From Flammeovirgaceae bacterium (lineage in GTDB: Bacteria > Bacteroidota > Bacteroidia > Cytophagales > Cyclobacteriaceae), in contig JAIYCV010000037.1 of NCBI GenBank assembly GCA_027487845.1, forward strand, positions 62,001 through 126,000: DNA of 64,000 nucleotides, in the 5' to 3' direction. The first letter of the stretch is position 1, and each line of letters begins with the position of its first letter. The position numbers and the translations under genes were made by a program. The notes under the pieces were generated by a model. That model was not told the DNA's origin. It was given only the letters and a program-made list of their open reading frames with translations, and searched no databases. Shown one piece after another: positions 9,401 through 15,900 of the stretch.

Positions 9401-9689
9401 CATCGGACGAACGAAAGACACCAAACAGGGTGCCTGCGAACAAATCATTGCCAACCACGGCAAGAGACCTTACAAGGGGAAGTGTAATGCCATTGCTAGA
9501 AGCACTCCACGTGGCACCATTGTCTGTAGATTTGAAAACGCCTCCATCAGTACCTGCAAAAAGTGTAGTGCCTAAAGTGGCAAAGCAACGCACATGGCCG
9601 CCCACAAGGCCATTGTTGCGCTCTAGCCATTGGGCGTGGCTCAAAAAAGAACAAAATAAAAGTAGAAGAGAGGGTATTAGTTTTTTCAT
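6471..9689 (-). CDS. Large secreted BNR/YCF48-like repeat protein with four FN3 domains and a T9SS type A sorting tail
   Basis: 1072 residues. A signal peptide (about 1-19, ending SHAQ) is followed by about 12-13 repeats of the form TDGGVFKSTDNGATW (about 20-605). These are BNR/sialidase- or YCF48-like blades that should build one or more beta-propellers. Then come four fibronectin type III domains of 94 residues each (about 610-985) and a C-terminal domain of about 75 residues with YPNPFTDYIEIEN and GVYLLSIQEG. That tail is the type A sorting signal of the type IX secretion system, so the protein is probably exported through the outer membrane and anchored or released. No enzymatic residues were identified; an adhesive or matrix role is an inference. 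Confidence 0.88.
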   Translation of the reverse strand: MKKLIPSLLLLFCSFLSHAQWLERNNGLVGGHVRCFATLGTTLFAGTDGGVFKSTDNGATWSASSNGITLPLVRSLAVVGNDLFAGTLFGVFRSSDGGLSWTEPNKEFVTGIRSMIAVGDYLFINADGDGPQGTFRSLDRGVTWTKINNFGNRNAWTLIEGDLYASNSYFGYYGVYRTSDKGDTWVRPANAGLPEGLDFEYLASKGSILFGIMSTYENGESKARVYKSTDKGENWTLASTGLPQDYFKVLVVKDDNLFVAGNTGVYISSNNGVSWATANTGLTNVEVYTFGIASNMLLAGSNKGIFSSATNGSSWTLSNTGLAAVTIAAIVQKGTDLFVGSGGRLAEFEGQGVLMSSDRGQTWSERNTGLTNTTVNALIAAGNDLFAGTEGGGVFYSANNGLNWVAVNNGLTNKAVTHLLSVGEKVYAVTDGGIYLSSNKGQSWTGLAFIPTLVRFWSFEKVNEILFAGLAEYWGGVYRSTDGGATWIKTTLETTIYSFKAIGNNIFAAGDGGVYVSTDSGVTWNPVTGKLPKTSPIEIPVLSLAVNGTSLFATTYGGVFVSTDLGNSWRAINEGVPPNFIGYSLLVTETSLLASFYARGVWERSLAELAPPATPVAAAASSINSTGFTANWAAASGATSYQLDVSKDNFATFVEGYNSKTVTGTSQTVTGLTSTTTYQYRVRAVNELGISDNSASISATTLIPPPTAPTALAATAISPTGFTANWAAVSSATSYQLDISIDNFATFVEGFNSKPIIGTSQVVIGLTSSTPYQYRVRAVNDGGVSGNSANVSVTTLIPPPSTPTSLAATAISSTGFTANWAATSGATGYQLDISKDNFATFVEGYNSKPITGNSQAVTGLASATPYQYRVRAVNEGGVSGNSANVSVTTLIPPPSTPTSLAATAISSTGFTANWAAVSSATGYQLEISKDNFATFVEGYNPKTVATTSQSVTGLPPATAYQYRVRAVNEVGVSGNSASVSVTTGVVITGDLNTAATTTAVYPNPFTDYIEIENKTGQITEIVLYDVTGRRSALPFEDRGEVLRVPTNTIPAGVYLLSIQEGTSVKTAKMMKR
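6738..7866 (-). repeat. Four in-gene tandem repeats of 282 bp encoding FN3 domains
   Basis: Equivalent bases recur at about 6738, 7020, 7302 and 7584, exactly 282 bases (94 codons) apart. The two middle units are nearly identical at the nucleotide level, including synonymous positions, while the outer units are more diverged. This points to recent unit duplication or gene conversion inside the FN3 array of the secreted protein. Confidence 0.9.
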
Positions 9690-9787
9690 CGGGTGCTAAG
9701 CGGGTAATGGTTTCTGCTTACGAAGGTAGTGGGTTTGGGTATAGATTCGGTCGTGGTGAATTTGCACTATTAAATCGGTTATTCGTA

Positions 9788-10540
9788 TTACCTGCCAAGC
9801 GGTACTGCATACCCTACTTGAATACCAATAACTCGGCTGGCTGAACCGAGATCGCCTACGGCACCGCCCTGACTGTTTGTTGCACTTTTGGCAAAATTGG
9901 TAAACCCATACATGTACCGCGCTTCCAAGTATAACTCGCCTGGCCCAAATTTTAGGCCACCTGCTAAACCCAGTATTGCTCCCAAATCACCTCGATTAAG
10001 GTCGTCATCGCTTGCATAAGCGTCTGTTCCATTATAGTTGGCTGGCCTCGTATCCCATATCAAATCACCTTTAACGCTTGAGGTGGTGCTACCGAAGGTA
10101 ATATCGGCCTTGTAGCTACCGCCTAAGTTATAGCTATAGTAGGGGCCGGCAAGAATAGAAAAACGAAAGCTTTCAGGTCCAAAAAGCGAATACTTCAGTA
10201 AGACGGGTACTTGCAACGTATTGTACTTATAATCTGCCTTGATGCTGACTAACGAAGAGCCTGACCCTTCTTTTATGTCATAACTATTGCCCGTTTGGTT
10301 GTAATTGAATTCGGGTTGCAGTGCGAGCTTGTCGGCCAATTTAACTTCTAACCCAACACCAAAAGAAAACACGGTTACCGAGTTCACCGTTTGAAGTCCT
10401 CCAGCTTTCTTCATCTCCTCGGAATAAGAGTAGGTTGCTGAACCCAGCCCCACTTTGGGGATTAGCTTAAGCGATTGAGCTACTAGCGTCTGGCAAAATG
10501 CTGCTGAAATAATTGTGAGAAGTACAAATTTTCGTTTCAT
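9788..10540 (-). CDS. Outer-membrane beta-barrel protein (PorT-like family)
   Basis: 250 residues. The signal peptide runs to about residue 21 (ending TLVAQ). The mature part alternates hydrophobic and polar residues in about eight strands, with Gly/Tyr/Phe-rich turns (FRFSILAGPYYSYNLGG, ELYLEARYMYGFTNF) and a terminal strand ending in VGYAVPLGR. This matches the small outer-membrane barrels abundant in Bacteroidota. Specific function is unknown. It is transcribed alone on the minus strand, with a 450-base gene-free region upstream. Confidence 0.8.
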   Translation of the reverse strand: MKRKFVLLTIISAAFCQTLVAQSLKLIPKVGLGSATYSYSEEMKKAGGLQTVNSVTVFSFGVGLEVKLADKLALQPEFNYNQTGNSYDIKEGSGSSLVSIKADYKYNTLQVPVLLKYSLFGPESFRFSILAGPYYSYNLGGSYKADITFGSTTSSVKGDLIWDTRPANYNGTDAYASDDDLNRGDLGAILGLAGGLKFGPGELYLEARYMYGFTNFAKSATNSQGGAVGDLGSASRVIGIQVGYAVPLGR

Positions 10541-10775
10541 AATTGCGTTATTTTATAGTTATAAATTAAAGATAAAAGCAATAAACTACAAAAACAATAC
10601 TTGGTACGTTATCTTTTTTCCCATTCAGGTGTCTACGCCCCTCCGTAATTTGTTTTAAAAAATTTGTTTTGATTCCCTAGCTATCTTATCTTAGTTCTAC
10701 CATTCCACGAAAGCGCCATGTTACTATCCGTTATTTTTCCACGCCAACCGCCTATATGAAATCCCCGCCAAGGGA
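10541..10775. other. Gene-free intergenic DNA between divergent genes
   Basis: AT-rich upstream region of the barrel gene (minus strand) and of the DUF6261-like gene (plus strand). I see no open reading frame of interest and no recognisable RNA gene. It is followed by the palindrome array that fills most of the remaining interval up to the plus-strand gene at 10991. Confidence 0.5.
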
Positions 10776-10935
10776 ATGTGCGCTGCACTAGTGCATGGCC
10801 AAAAACTGGCCGCGGTAATTGGCGCTGCAACTTGCAGCAGCAAATACCGCCAGCGGAAATGTCTGCCGCACTAGTGCAGGGGCAATTTCTGCAAAAAATA
10901 ATGCTTGCCGCACTAGTGCGGCGGCAAAAACCTTA
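10776..10935. repeat. Array of four palindromes spaced about 42 bp apart
   Basis: Cores lie at 10785-10794 (GCACTAGTGC), 10827-10835 (GCAACTTGC, within a 15-base perfect hairpin at 10824-10838), 10868-10877 (GCACTAGTGC) and 10910-10919 (GCACTAGTGC, within the 16-base palindrome at 10907-10922). Core starts are 42, 41 and 42 bases apart. Flanks also match: most units are preceded by a GGAAATG-like stretch and followed by a GGCAAAAA-like stretch, so these are degenerate tandem units of about 42 bases. The array is much richer in GC than the DNA around it and ends about 55 bases before the DUF6261-like gene. Confidence 0.85.
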
Positions 10936-10990
10936 AAAAAACGCTTAAACCCCATTATTTCAATCTTTTCGCTCTTAACTCATTACCCGC

Positions 10991-11737
10991 ATGATAAACA
11001 AAACAACCTTGAGAAGCCTCCGCAATGCGGAGTTTATCCAATTTATAAGCGATGTGCTTAGCATACTTGCCAAAAACGAGCCGCAGGTACTACTGGTGTT
11101 AGCACAGTTTAATGCACTACAGGCCGAGCTGGCCACAATGGAAGCGCTGTTTAAAAAAGAAGAGGGCAGCCCACTAACGGACGAATTGATTGACCTTGAC
11201 AGTGTGCGCGACAACCATATTGTGGGCATGGCCACTATGGTATTGGCGTATAGCTACCATTTTGATGCAGCTTTAAAAACACATGGCCAAACGCTGCAAG
11301 CGCATTTGGCTCCCTATGGTTCGGCAAGCGAAATAGCGCGCGAAAACTACCAAAGCGAAACGGCCATTATCAATAACTTGATTAGTGATTGGAACACCAA
11401 GCCCGAGTTGGCGGCAGCCATAGCTGCCCTCAACCTTACCGACTGGAAAAACCTGCTGCAAACCGCCAACACCAGTTTTAACGAGAAGTACCTTGCCCGC
11501 ACGCAGCAGCAGGGCAATGCCCCCACCGAAACAGTATGGAGCAGACGCCCGTTGGCAATGGACGCCTACGACAAGTTGATAAAAAAGCTGAATGCACAAG
11601 GTAATGTAAACGATGGGGCCGACCCTTGGGGCAAGGCCATAAACGAAGTGAGTGCGCTAGAAGAGAACTACACTACGCTGATAGCAAACCGCAAAAGTGC
11701 CAGTGCGAGCAAAGCCGCAGCCAAGGCCAATACCTAG
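10991..11737 (+). CDS. DUF6261-like helical protein of unknown function
   Basis: 248 residues, soluble, mostly alpha-helical by composition, with no signal peptide or membrane segment. It starts MINKTTLRSLRNAEF. The central part contains alternating Ala/Leu-rich helices, and the tail is Ala/Lys/Ser-rich and probably disordered (last 15 residues). The length and the N-terminal pattern resemble the Bacteroidota family I know as DUF6261; this is recalled rather than computed. Base composition is visibly richer in GC than neighbouring genes. The gene is preceded by the 42-bp palindrome array and followed two bases after its stop by a perfect 16-bp hairpin. Function unknown. Confidence 0.65.
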   Translation: MINKTTLRSLRNAEFIQFISDVLSILAKNEPQVLLVLAQFNALQAELATMEALFKKEEGSPLTDELIDLDSVRDNHIVGMATMVLAYSYHFDAALKTHGQTLQAHLAPYGSASEIARENYQSETAIINNLISDWNTKPELAAAIAALNLTDWKNLLQTANTSFNEKYLARTQQQGNAPTETVWSRRPLAMDAYDKLIKKLNAQGNVNDGADPWGKAINEVSALEENYTTLIANRKSASASKAAAKANT

Positions 11738-11812
11738 CAAAACCTCCAAGGTCTTATAGCCAATAACATCAAGACCTTGGAGGTTTATGTGCCTACCTCG
11801 CCAACCTTCCTT
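11738..11812. repeat. Left copy of direct repeat flanking a toxin-antitoxin pair
   Basis: This ~75-base segment matches 12611-12680 with a few small gaps and substitutions. It includes the hairpin just described plus a trailing piece (CCTACCTCGCCAACCTT) that equals the last codons and stop of udk read on the plus strand. In the right copy that piece is the real udk 3' end; here it is an orphan copy. The two copies bracket the UPF0175/DUF3368 genes. Confidence 0.85.
11740..11786. terminator. Perfect 16-bp hairpin (CCTCCAAGGTCTT repeat family)
   Basis: AAACCTCCAAGGTCTT at 11740-11755 pairs exactly with AAGACCTTGGAGGTTT at 11771-11786 around a 15-base loop. It begins two bases after the DUF6261-like stop codon. 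The same sequence recurs at 12612-12655, 14919-14967 and 58733-58782, always between genes, so this is a dispersed repeat that probably works as a two-way transcription terminator. Confidence 0.75.
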
Positions 11813-11836
11813 CCATTTTTGTATTTTTGATTACTT

Positions 11837-11844
11837 TATCTTTG
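11837..11844 (+). promoter_or_regulatory. -7 promoter box TATCTTTG before the UPF0175 antitoxin
   Basis: This fits the Bacteroidota -7 consensus TAnnTTTG and lies only three bases before the ATG at 11848. A second match, TATTTTTG, lies at 11822-11829. No TTG lies 19 bases upstream of either. If the nearer box is used, the transcript would have little or no leader. Confidence 0.4.
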
Positions 11845-11847
11845 AGT

Positions 11848-12102
11848 ATGAAAACTATTACACTGGAATTTCCTTCCGAAATTCTCTTAGCGTTGAATGA
11901 GACGGAAACTGAGTTTAAACAAAGCATTCGAATTTCCCTAGCCATGCGTTTATACAAATTGGAAAAACTTACCATTGGAAAAGCTGCTCAACTGGCGGGG
12001 CTTTCTAGATTTGAATTCGAAACAGTGTTATCTGAGAATGAAATACCCATCTCGAACCTCACGATAGCCGATGTGCTGGAAGACAGTAAGAAAATTAGAT
12101 AA
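11848..12102 (+). CDS. UPF0175-family antitoxin-like protein
   Basis: 84 residues from the ATG at 11848; an upstream in-frame TTG at 11827 is less likely. The pattern is that of UPF0175: an N-terminal strand (MKTITLEFP), then helices, then an HTH-like segment with LTIGKAAQLAGLSRFEF near residues 42-58, and an acidic tail (ADVLEDSKKIR). Members are commonly encoded directly upstream of DUF3368 PIN-like proteins and are regarded as antitoxins. Here the stop codon is immediately followed by the ATG of such a gene. The pair lies between two copies of a ~75-base direct repeat. Confidence 0.85.
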   Translation: MKTITLEFPSEILLALNETETEFKQSIRISLAMRLYKLEKLTIGKAAQLAGLSRFEFETVLSENEIPISNLTIADVLEDSKKIR

Positions 12103-12594
12103 ATGAAGCATGGGATTGTTGTTGCAGATTCTGGGCCTCTATTCTCATTAGCCCTTATAAGCCGACTAGATATTCTCAATGCTCTATTTGATGAAGTAAA
12201 AATACCACCCGCTGTTTGGAATGAGTTAATCTTTGATAGGTCGAAACCTGATTATTGGCAGTTATACAATTTTTTCAATTCCAAAGTAAATCCAGTTACT
12301 GGTGTAAATGAACTTGCTTTTGTAATGGATTATGGCGAGTCGGAATCTGTGCTCTTGTACAAAGAGTTAAATGCTCACTTTCTTTTGATTGACGATAGAA
12401 AGGCAAGAAAAATAGCGGAGAGCATGAAAGTTAACTGCATCGGCTTAATTGGGTTACTTTCCATTGCAAAAGATAAAGATTTAATTGGACCGTTGAGGCC
12501 AGTTTTTGAGAAACTATTGCAAAACAAACGATACTACTCCAAAGAACTACTCAATACCATTTTACTGGCACATGGTGAGGCTACATTTGCTTAG
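12103..12594 (+). CDS. DUF3368 PIN-like toxin (predicted RNase)
   Basis: 163 residues. PIN-domain acidic positions are visible: VADSGPL near residues 7-13 (first aspartate D9), the glutamate region YGESESVLL (about 77-85) and LLIDDRKARKIAE (about 94-106) with the paired aspartates typical of DUF3368. A Gly-rich segment CIGLIGLLSIAK follows. Such proteins are predicted Mg-dependent ribonucleases paired with UPF0175 antitoxins. The ATG abuts the antitoxin stop with no gap, so the two are translationally coupled. The pair is intact; activity is inferred from family context. Confidence 0.85.
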   Translation: MKHGIVVADSGPLFSLALISRLDILNALFDEVKIPPAVWNELIFDRSKPDYWQLYNFFNSKVNPVTGVNELAFVMDYGESESVLLYKELNAHFLLIDDRKARKIAESMKVNCIGLIGLLSIAKDKDLIGPLRPVFEKLLQNKRYYSKELLNTILLAHGEATFA

Positions 12595-12610
12595 CAATCG
12601 AAATTGTAAA

Positions 12611-12680
12611 CAAAACCTCCATCTTATAGCCAGTAAAATCAAGACCTTGGCCGTTATGCCTACCTCGCCAACCTTTCCTT
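12611..12680. repeat. Right copy of direct repeat, running into the udk 3' end
   Basis: This copy matches 11738-11812. The first part is a degenerate form of the CCTCCAAGGTCTT hairpin (two bases deleted in the left arm, right arm altered, so it folds poorly). From 12658 it continues into the stop and last codons of udk (KERLAR). It looks like the original locus, with 11738-11812 as the duplicated copy. Confidence 0.8.
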
Positions 12681-13277
12681 GATAAACCCATTTAATACTT
12701 CCAGTGCCCTATCGAAATTACTGTTGTTGGGTATCACCAAATCGGCATTGTGTTTTAGTGGCTCAATGAGCGTTTCGAACACGGGCATTACATGGTTCTG
12801 GTAACGATACAGCACATCGTCAATGTCATATCCACGCTCCATTTGGTCGCGCTTAATTCTTCGGCCTAGTTTTACATGGTCTTTTGCTTCAATAAACACT
12901 TTTAGGTCGAGCTCGCTTTCAATTTCTTCAAAGTACTGCACAAACAAGCCTTCTACTACCAAAATAGGCGCGGCTTTAAATTCTAAGAGTTTGGGTTCGG
13001 CATGCGGATTGTTAAACGTATATTCCTTTTTTATTACGTCATGTCCTGATTTTAGGCTCAACACATCTTCTTGAAATGACTCGCGATCGATGGAAACCGG
13101 CAAATCAAAATTCTTAACGCCATTCTCATCGATGGGCTGCTGGTCGCGGGGCTTGTAATAATTGTCTTGCGAAATAAGGCAAATCTCTGAAGGCTTGAAA
13201 GCAGAAGAAAGGCCTTGCAAAAAATAGGTTTTGCCCGAGCCGCTGCCGCCTGTTATACCGATGGTAAAGGGTTTCAT
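12660..13277 (-). CDS. udk: Uridine kinase family protein
   Basis: 205 residues. The P-loop GGSGSGKT is at residues 10-17. The nucleoside-binding motif SQDNYYKPRDQQ (about 36-47) and a DHVKLGRRIKRDQMERG lid region (about 132-148) match uridine kinases, which phosphorylate uridine and cytidine in pyrimidine salvage. Length is normal for the family (about 205-215). The gene is single on the minus strand. The last five codons and stop are duplicated at the far side of the neighbouring toxin-antitoxin pair. Upstream (13291-13370) are two ~40-base tandem repeats. Confidence 0.93.
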   Translation of the reverse strand: MKPFTIGITGGSGSGKTYFLQGLSSAFKPSEICLISQDNYYKPRDQQPIDENGVKNFDLPVSIDRESFQEDVLSLKSGHDVIKKEYTFNNPHAEPKLLEFKAAPILVVEGLFVQYFEEIESELDLKVFIEAKDHVKLGRRIKRDQMERGYDIDDVLYRYQNHVMPVFETLIEPLKHNADLVIPNNSNFDRALEVLNGFIKERLAR

Positions 13278-13290
13278 TCTTTTGAATTAG

Positions 13291-13370
13291 TAGTAAGACG
13301 TAAGTATTGAGACGTGAGACTTTTTTAGCTAATAATGAGACATGAGTATTGAGACATGAGACTTTAGCTG
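13291..13370. repeat. Two ~40-bp tandem repeats rich in GAGACATGAG
   Basis: Units 13291-13330 and 13331-13370 align over nearly their whole length; each contains the half-repeat GAGACRTGAG about twice and ends in a T-run plus AGCT. They lie between udk and rdgB on the minus strand. A short related stretch (GAGATGTGAGAC) lies near 5746-5757 between secDF and the next gene, suggesting a dispersed family. Confidence 0.7.
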
Positions 13371-13419
13371 AAAGGTAAAAAATTCAGGGTTATAGATTTA
13401 CAAATTTGAAATCTGTAAG

Positions 13420-14016
13420 TCATCGACAGGAACTATCTTCCATCTTGAATTTTAAATATGCAATTAACTGCTGGATGGCTTTCGCTCGATGGCTTATTTT
13501 ATTTTTCTCTGCAAGCGTCATTTCGGCCAACGAGGCAGAATAGCCAGCAGGCACAAAGATAGGGTCGTAACCGAAGCCATTGGCACCTCTCCTTTCGGTC
13601 ACAATCGTTCCAGAAAGAAGACCTATAAATTGATGGCATTCATTCTCTTGAATTAATGTAATCACCGTCTTGAAATGCGCTTTGCGATTTTCAATCCCGG
13701 TAAGTGCAGCGAGCAATTTATCTATGTTGTCGCTATGGCTGCGCTGAGGGCCGGCATACATGGCTGAGTAAACGCCAGGTTCACCGTTTAAAGCCTCGAC
13801 TTCAAGACCCGAATCATCCGCAAAACAGGCCACATTGAATTTCTCAAAAACGTATTGTGCTTTTTGGAGTGAATTACCTTCAATAGTGGTTTGCTCTTCG
13901 GCCAGTTCTTCCAAACACCCTATATCGCGTAAGCTTAAAAGCGAAAAAGAATTGCCAACAACCGCCTGCACTTCTTGAATTTTATGGAGGTTGTTGGTGG
14001 CAAAGCAGAGCGTCAT
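13420..14016 (-). CDS. rdgB: XTP/dITP diphosphatase (RdgB/HAM1 family)
   Basis: 198 residues from the ATG at 14016. The family signature is present: TNNLHKIQEV near residues 8-17, the metal/catalytic region CFADDSGLEVEALNGEPGVYSA (about 70-91), GFGYDPIF near 150-157 and a C-terminal ISHRAKA. The enzyme hydrolyses non-canonical purine triphosphates (ITP, dITP, XTP) and keeps them out of DNA. The start is one base after the stop of the upstream FKBP gene, so the two share a transcript. A longer reading upstream would overlap that gene and is not needed. Confidence 0.94.
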   Translation of the reverse strand: MTLCFATNNLHKIQEVQAVVGNSFSLLSLRDIGCLEELAEEQTTIEGNSLQKAQYVFEKFNVACFADDSGLEVEALNGEPGVYSAMYAGPQRSHSDNIDKLLAALTGIENRKAHFKTVITLIQENECHQFIGLLSGTIVTERRGANGFGYDPIFVPAGYSASLAEMTLAEKNKISHRAKAIQQLIAYLKFKMEDSSCR

Positions 14017-14017
14017 A

Positions 14018-14890
14018 TTAATTGCTATCGACAAACTGTATTGTGTAGACCAGATTAGAGTTTGCGGGAATTGTTGTACCATCGGAGCTGGTGTTTAAAC
14101 CAAGTCCAAGTGAAGAAGGGATGTAAAAAGTGGCTGTGCTGCCTTTTGAAATTTGTTGAAACCCTATTTGCAGACCCACGGGAACAATTGTGCCTAAATA
14201 GGCAGAAACAATAGAGGTAGCCTGACCTATAGAAGTCTCTTTCTTAAACAATGTACTTGAATAGGTAAAGTAAACTGTACTGGTGAGCGTTGGCTTTGAC
14301 CCTGAACCAACTGCAGCTACAGAGTACCGTAATCCACTGGGATCTTTTATAGCTGTTATTTTTAGGCTGTCCAAATACTTATCGATAGCTGCCACGTCTT
14401 TGGCAAGTTGCGCTGCATCATCTAAAAGCTCTATGTCAAAAGAGATGTTTGTATTTGCTGGAATGGTTCCGTCAGTGGTTCCCGATGCGCCATACGCTAA
14501 GCCAGAAGGAATATAAAGCGTGACTTTACTGCCTTTGTTTACGAGTGGCAAGCCAATTTGCCATCCTTTGATAATTCCTGTGTAAAGATAGATGGTGAGT
14601 GGCTTGCTAGATTTATCAAAAGACTGCCCACTTTCCAAAAACTTCCCATCATAACTAACATTTACATTGCTATAGATTGACGGCTTCAAGCCTGTTCCTT
14701 CCTGCGTAACCACATAGCGCAACCCACTCGCATCTTTAACTGCCGTGATGTTTTTCGAGGCTAGGTAGTCGTCAATTAACTGAATATCTTTTGTAAGTTG
14801 GTCTGCTGGATTAAGTACAACAGGATCTTTACTGCAACCCGCAATAAAAAATAACCCGATCAAGGATAGTATACTCAAAATTTTATTCAT
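14018..14890 (-). CDS. Tandem FKBP-type peptidyl-prolyl isomerase lipoprotein
   Basis: 290 residues. A lipoprotein signal peptide ends in FIAGC (lipidated Cys about residue 19). Two FKBP domains follow (about 45-155 and 165-290). The first is canonical: GLRYVVTQEGTG, VSYDGKFLESGQSFDKS, IKGWQIGLPLVNKGSK, IPSGLAYG. The second keeps the fold (LQIGFQQISKGSTATFYIPS) but has lost parts of the active-site core such as the FDxS motif, so it may not catalyse. Expected to be a periplasmic folding helper anchored in a membrane. Transcribed with rdgB and probably with the FKBP lipoprotein upstream, though a repeat hairpin lies between them. Confidence 0.9.
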   Translation of the reverse strand: MNKILSILSLIGLFFIAGCSKDPVVLNPADQLTKDIQLIDDYLASKNITAVKDASGLRYVVTQEGTGLKPSIYSNVNVSYDGKFLESGQSFDKSSKPLTIYLYTGIIKGWQIGLPLVNKGSKVTLYIPSGLAYGASGTTDGTIPANTNISFDIELLDDAAQLAKDVAAIDKYLDSLKITAIKDPSGLRYSVAAVGSGSKPTLTSTVYFTYSSTLFKKETSIGQATSIVSAYLGTIVPVGLQIGFQQISKGSTATFYIPSSLGLGLNTSSDGTTIPANSNLVYTIQFVDSN

Positions 14891-14918
14891 GCGTCAATTG
14901 TTTTTTGTTTTTTAATTC

Positions 14919-14967
14919 AAACCTCCAAGGCCTTGTTTGCTGTTCATACGAAGACCTTGGAGATTTT
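14919..14967. terminator. CCTCCAAGGTCTT-family hairpin between two FKBP genes
   Basis: AAACCTCCAAGGCCTT at 14919-14934 can pair with AAGACCTTGGAGATTT at 14951-14966 apart from two mismatched positions. It lies after the stop (14974) of the upstream minus-strand FKBP gene and before the start (14890) of the next, so it may attenuate transcription between them. It belongs to the same repeat family as 11740-11786. Confidence 0.65.
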
Positions 14968-14973
14968 ATGATT

Positions 14974-15882
14974 CTATTGTGTAATGTCCACCAACTCCAT
15001 ATCAAAAGTAAGAATGGAGTTCTCAATTATATCTTGACTTCTTCTCTGTGGGCCATAAGCCAATGTAGACGGAATGTACACCTTCAATTTTGTTCCTTTG
15101 TTCATTAAGGTAATAATCTCGTCCCATCCTTGTATCACGGCACTCTGCCCAAGCACAAAAGCATAGGGCTCATACGGCCTGCCCTCTTGATAAACGCCAT
15201 TTTCCTTGGCAATCCCTTCACTGCTTGTGTCAAAACATTTTCCATTTAGCAGGAAACCAGCATACGCCACTTTTACCGTTTGGCCCGGTTTAGCGTTTTC
15301 ACCTTGCCCTTCTTTTGTGACGATATAACGCAGCCCAGAGTTTGTTTTGCGCGCAACTATATTTTTCGATTTCAAAAAATCATCGATAATGACAGTATCC
15401 TTTTTTAATTGGGAGGTCATTTGCTTAGTCATCAGTTCTTGTTGGTACTTCGTCACCTGTTCTCTGTCCATTATGTCTTGGACACCTATTTTGAACAAAA
15501 AGTTGCTTTTCGCGTCCACGTTAGGTGGCAACGGTGCTCGGAAGTTTTTTTCGAACAACACGGCTGCGGGGATCTTGCAAACTACACTATCGCCTTTTGT
15601 AAGCATTCTAAAAACTTCGTCAATTCCATCTTCTTGTTTTATATTTACAGTATCACGAACTGGAATAATAAAAGGCGATCCTAGCTTTCTTGAGTCATTC
15701 CACACTGAATCCTTGCCGTCTTGGAAGGACATGTTTATGATTAGAAATTGATCTTTCTTGCCCGGAATTCCATCGCCCTTTTTTACCACCGTAAATTTGT
15801 AGCCCTTGGGCGTTTCCTTTTCTTTTGAGCAGGCTACGCATAACAGCACCAGGCCGGCAAACATCATTACTTTTGTTGTCAT
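14974..15882 (-). CDS. FKBP-type peptidyl-prolyl isomerase lipoprotein
   Basis: 302 residues. Signal peptide with lipobox LLCVAC (lipidated Cys about residue 18). The N-terminal part (about 25-165) is a divergent FKBP-like region without active-site residues. The C-terminal part (about 170-302) is a full FKBP domain: GLRYIVTKEGQGE, VKVAYAGFLLNGKCFDTS, VIQGWDEIITLMNKGTKLKVYIPS and LAYGPQ. It should catalyse proline isomerisation during folding of exported proteins. GldI of gliding bacteria is such a lipoprotein, but I cannot assign that identity here. It lies 18 bases after the nrnA-like gene on the same strand. Confidence 0.9.
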   Translation of the reverse strand: MTTKVMMFAGLVLLCVACSKEKETPKGYKFTVVKKGDGIPGKKDQFLIINMSFQDGKDSVWNDSRKLGSPFIIPVRDTVNIKQEDGIDEVFRMLTKGDSVVCKIPAAVLFEKNFRAPLPPNVDAKSNFLFKIGVQDIMDREQVTKYQQELMTKQMTSQLKKDTVIIDDFLKSKNIVARKTNSGLRYIVTKEGQGENAKPGQTVKVAYAGFLLNGKCFDTSSEGIAKENGVYQEGRPYEPYAFVLGQSAVIQGWDEIITLMNKGTKLKVYIPSTLAYGPQRRSQDIIENSILTFDMELVDITQ

Positions 15883-15900
15883 CTTTTTTTGTTTTTGAAT

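Noticed and set aside
10776-10935. CRISPR-like array
   Set aside because: Only four short palindromic units with related, not unique, intervening bases and no cas gene nearby; the period comes from tandem duplication, not from spacers.
10819-11061. 80-codon frame across the palindrome array into the DUF6261-like gene
   Set aside because: It is an artefact of the repeat units (repeated NVCRTSA/NACRTSA) and overlaps the start of the better-supported gene.
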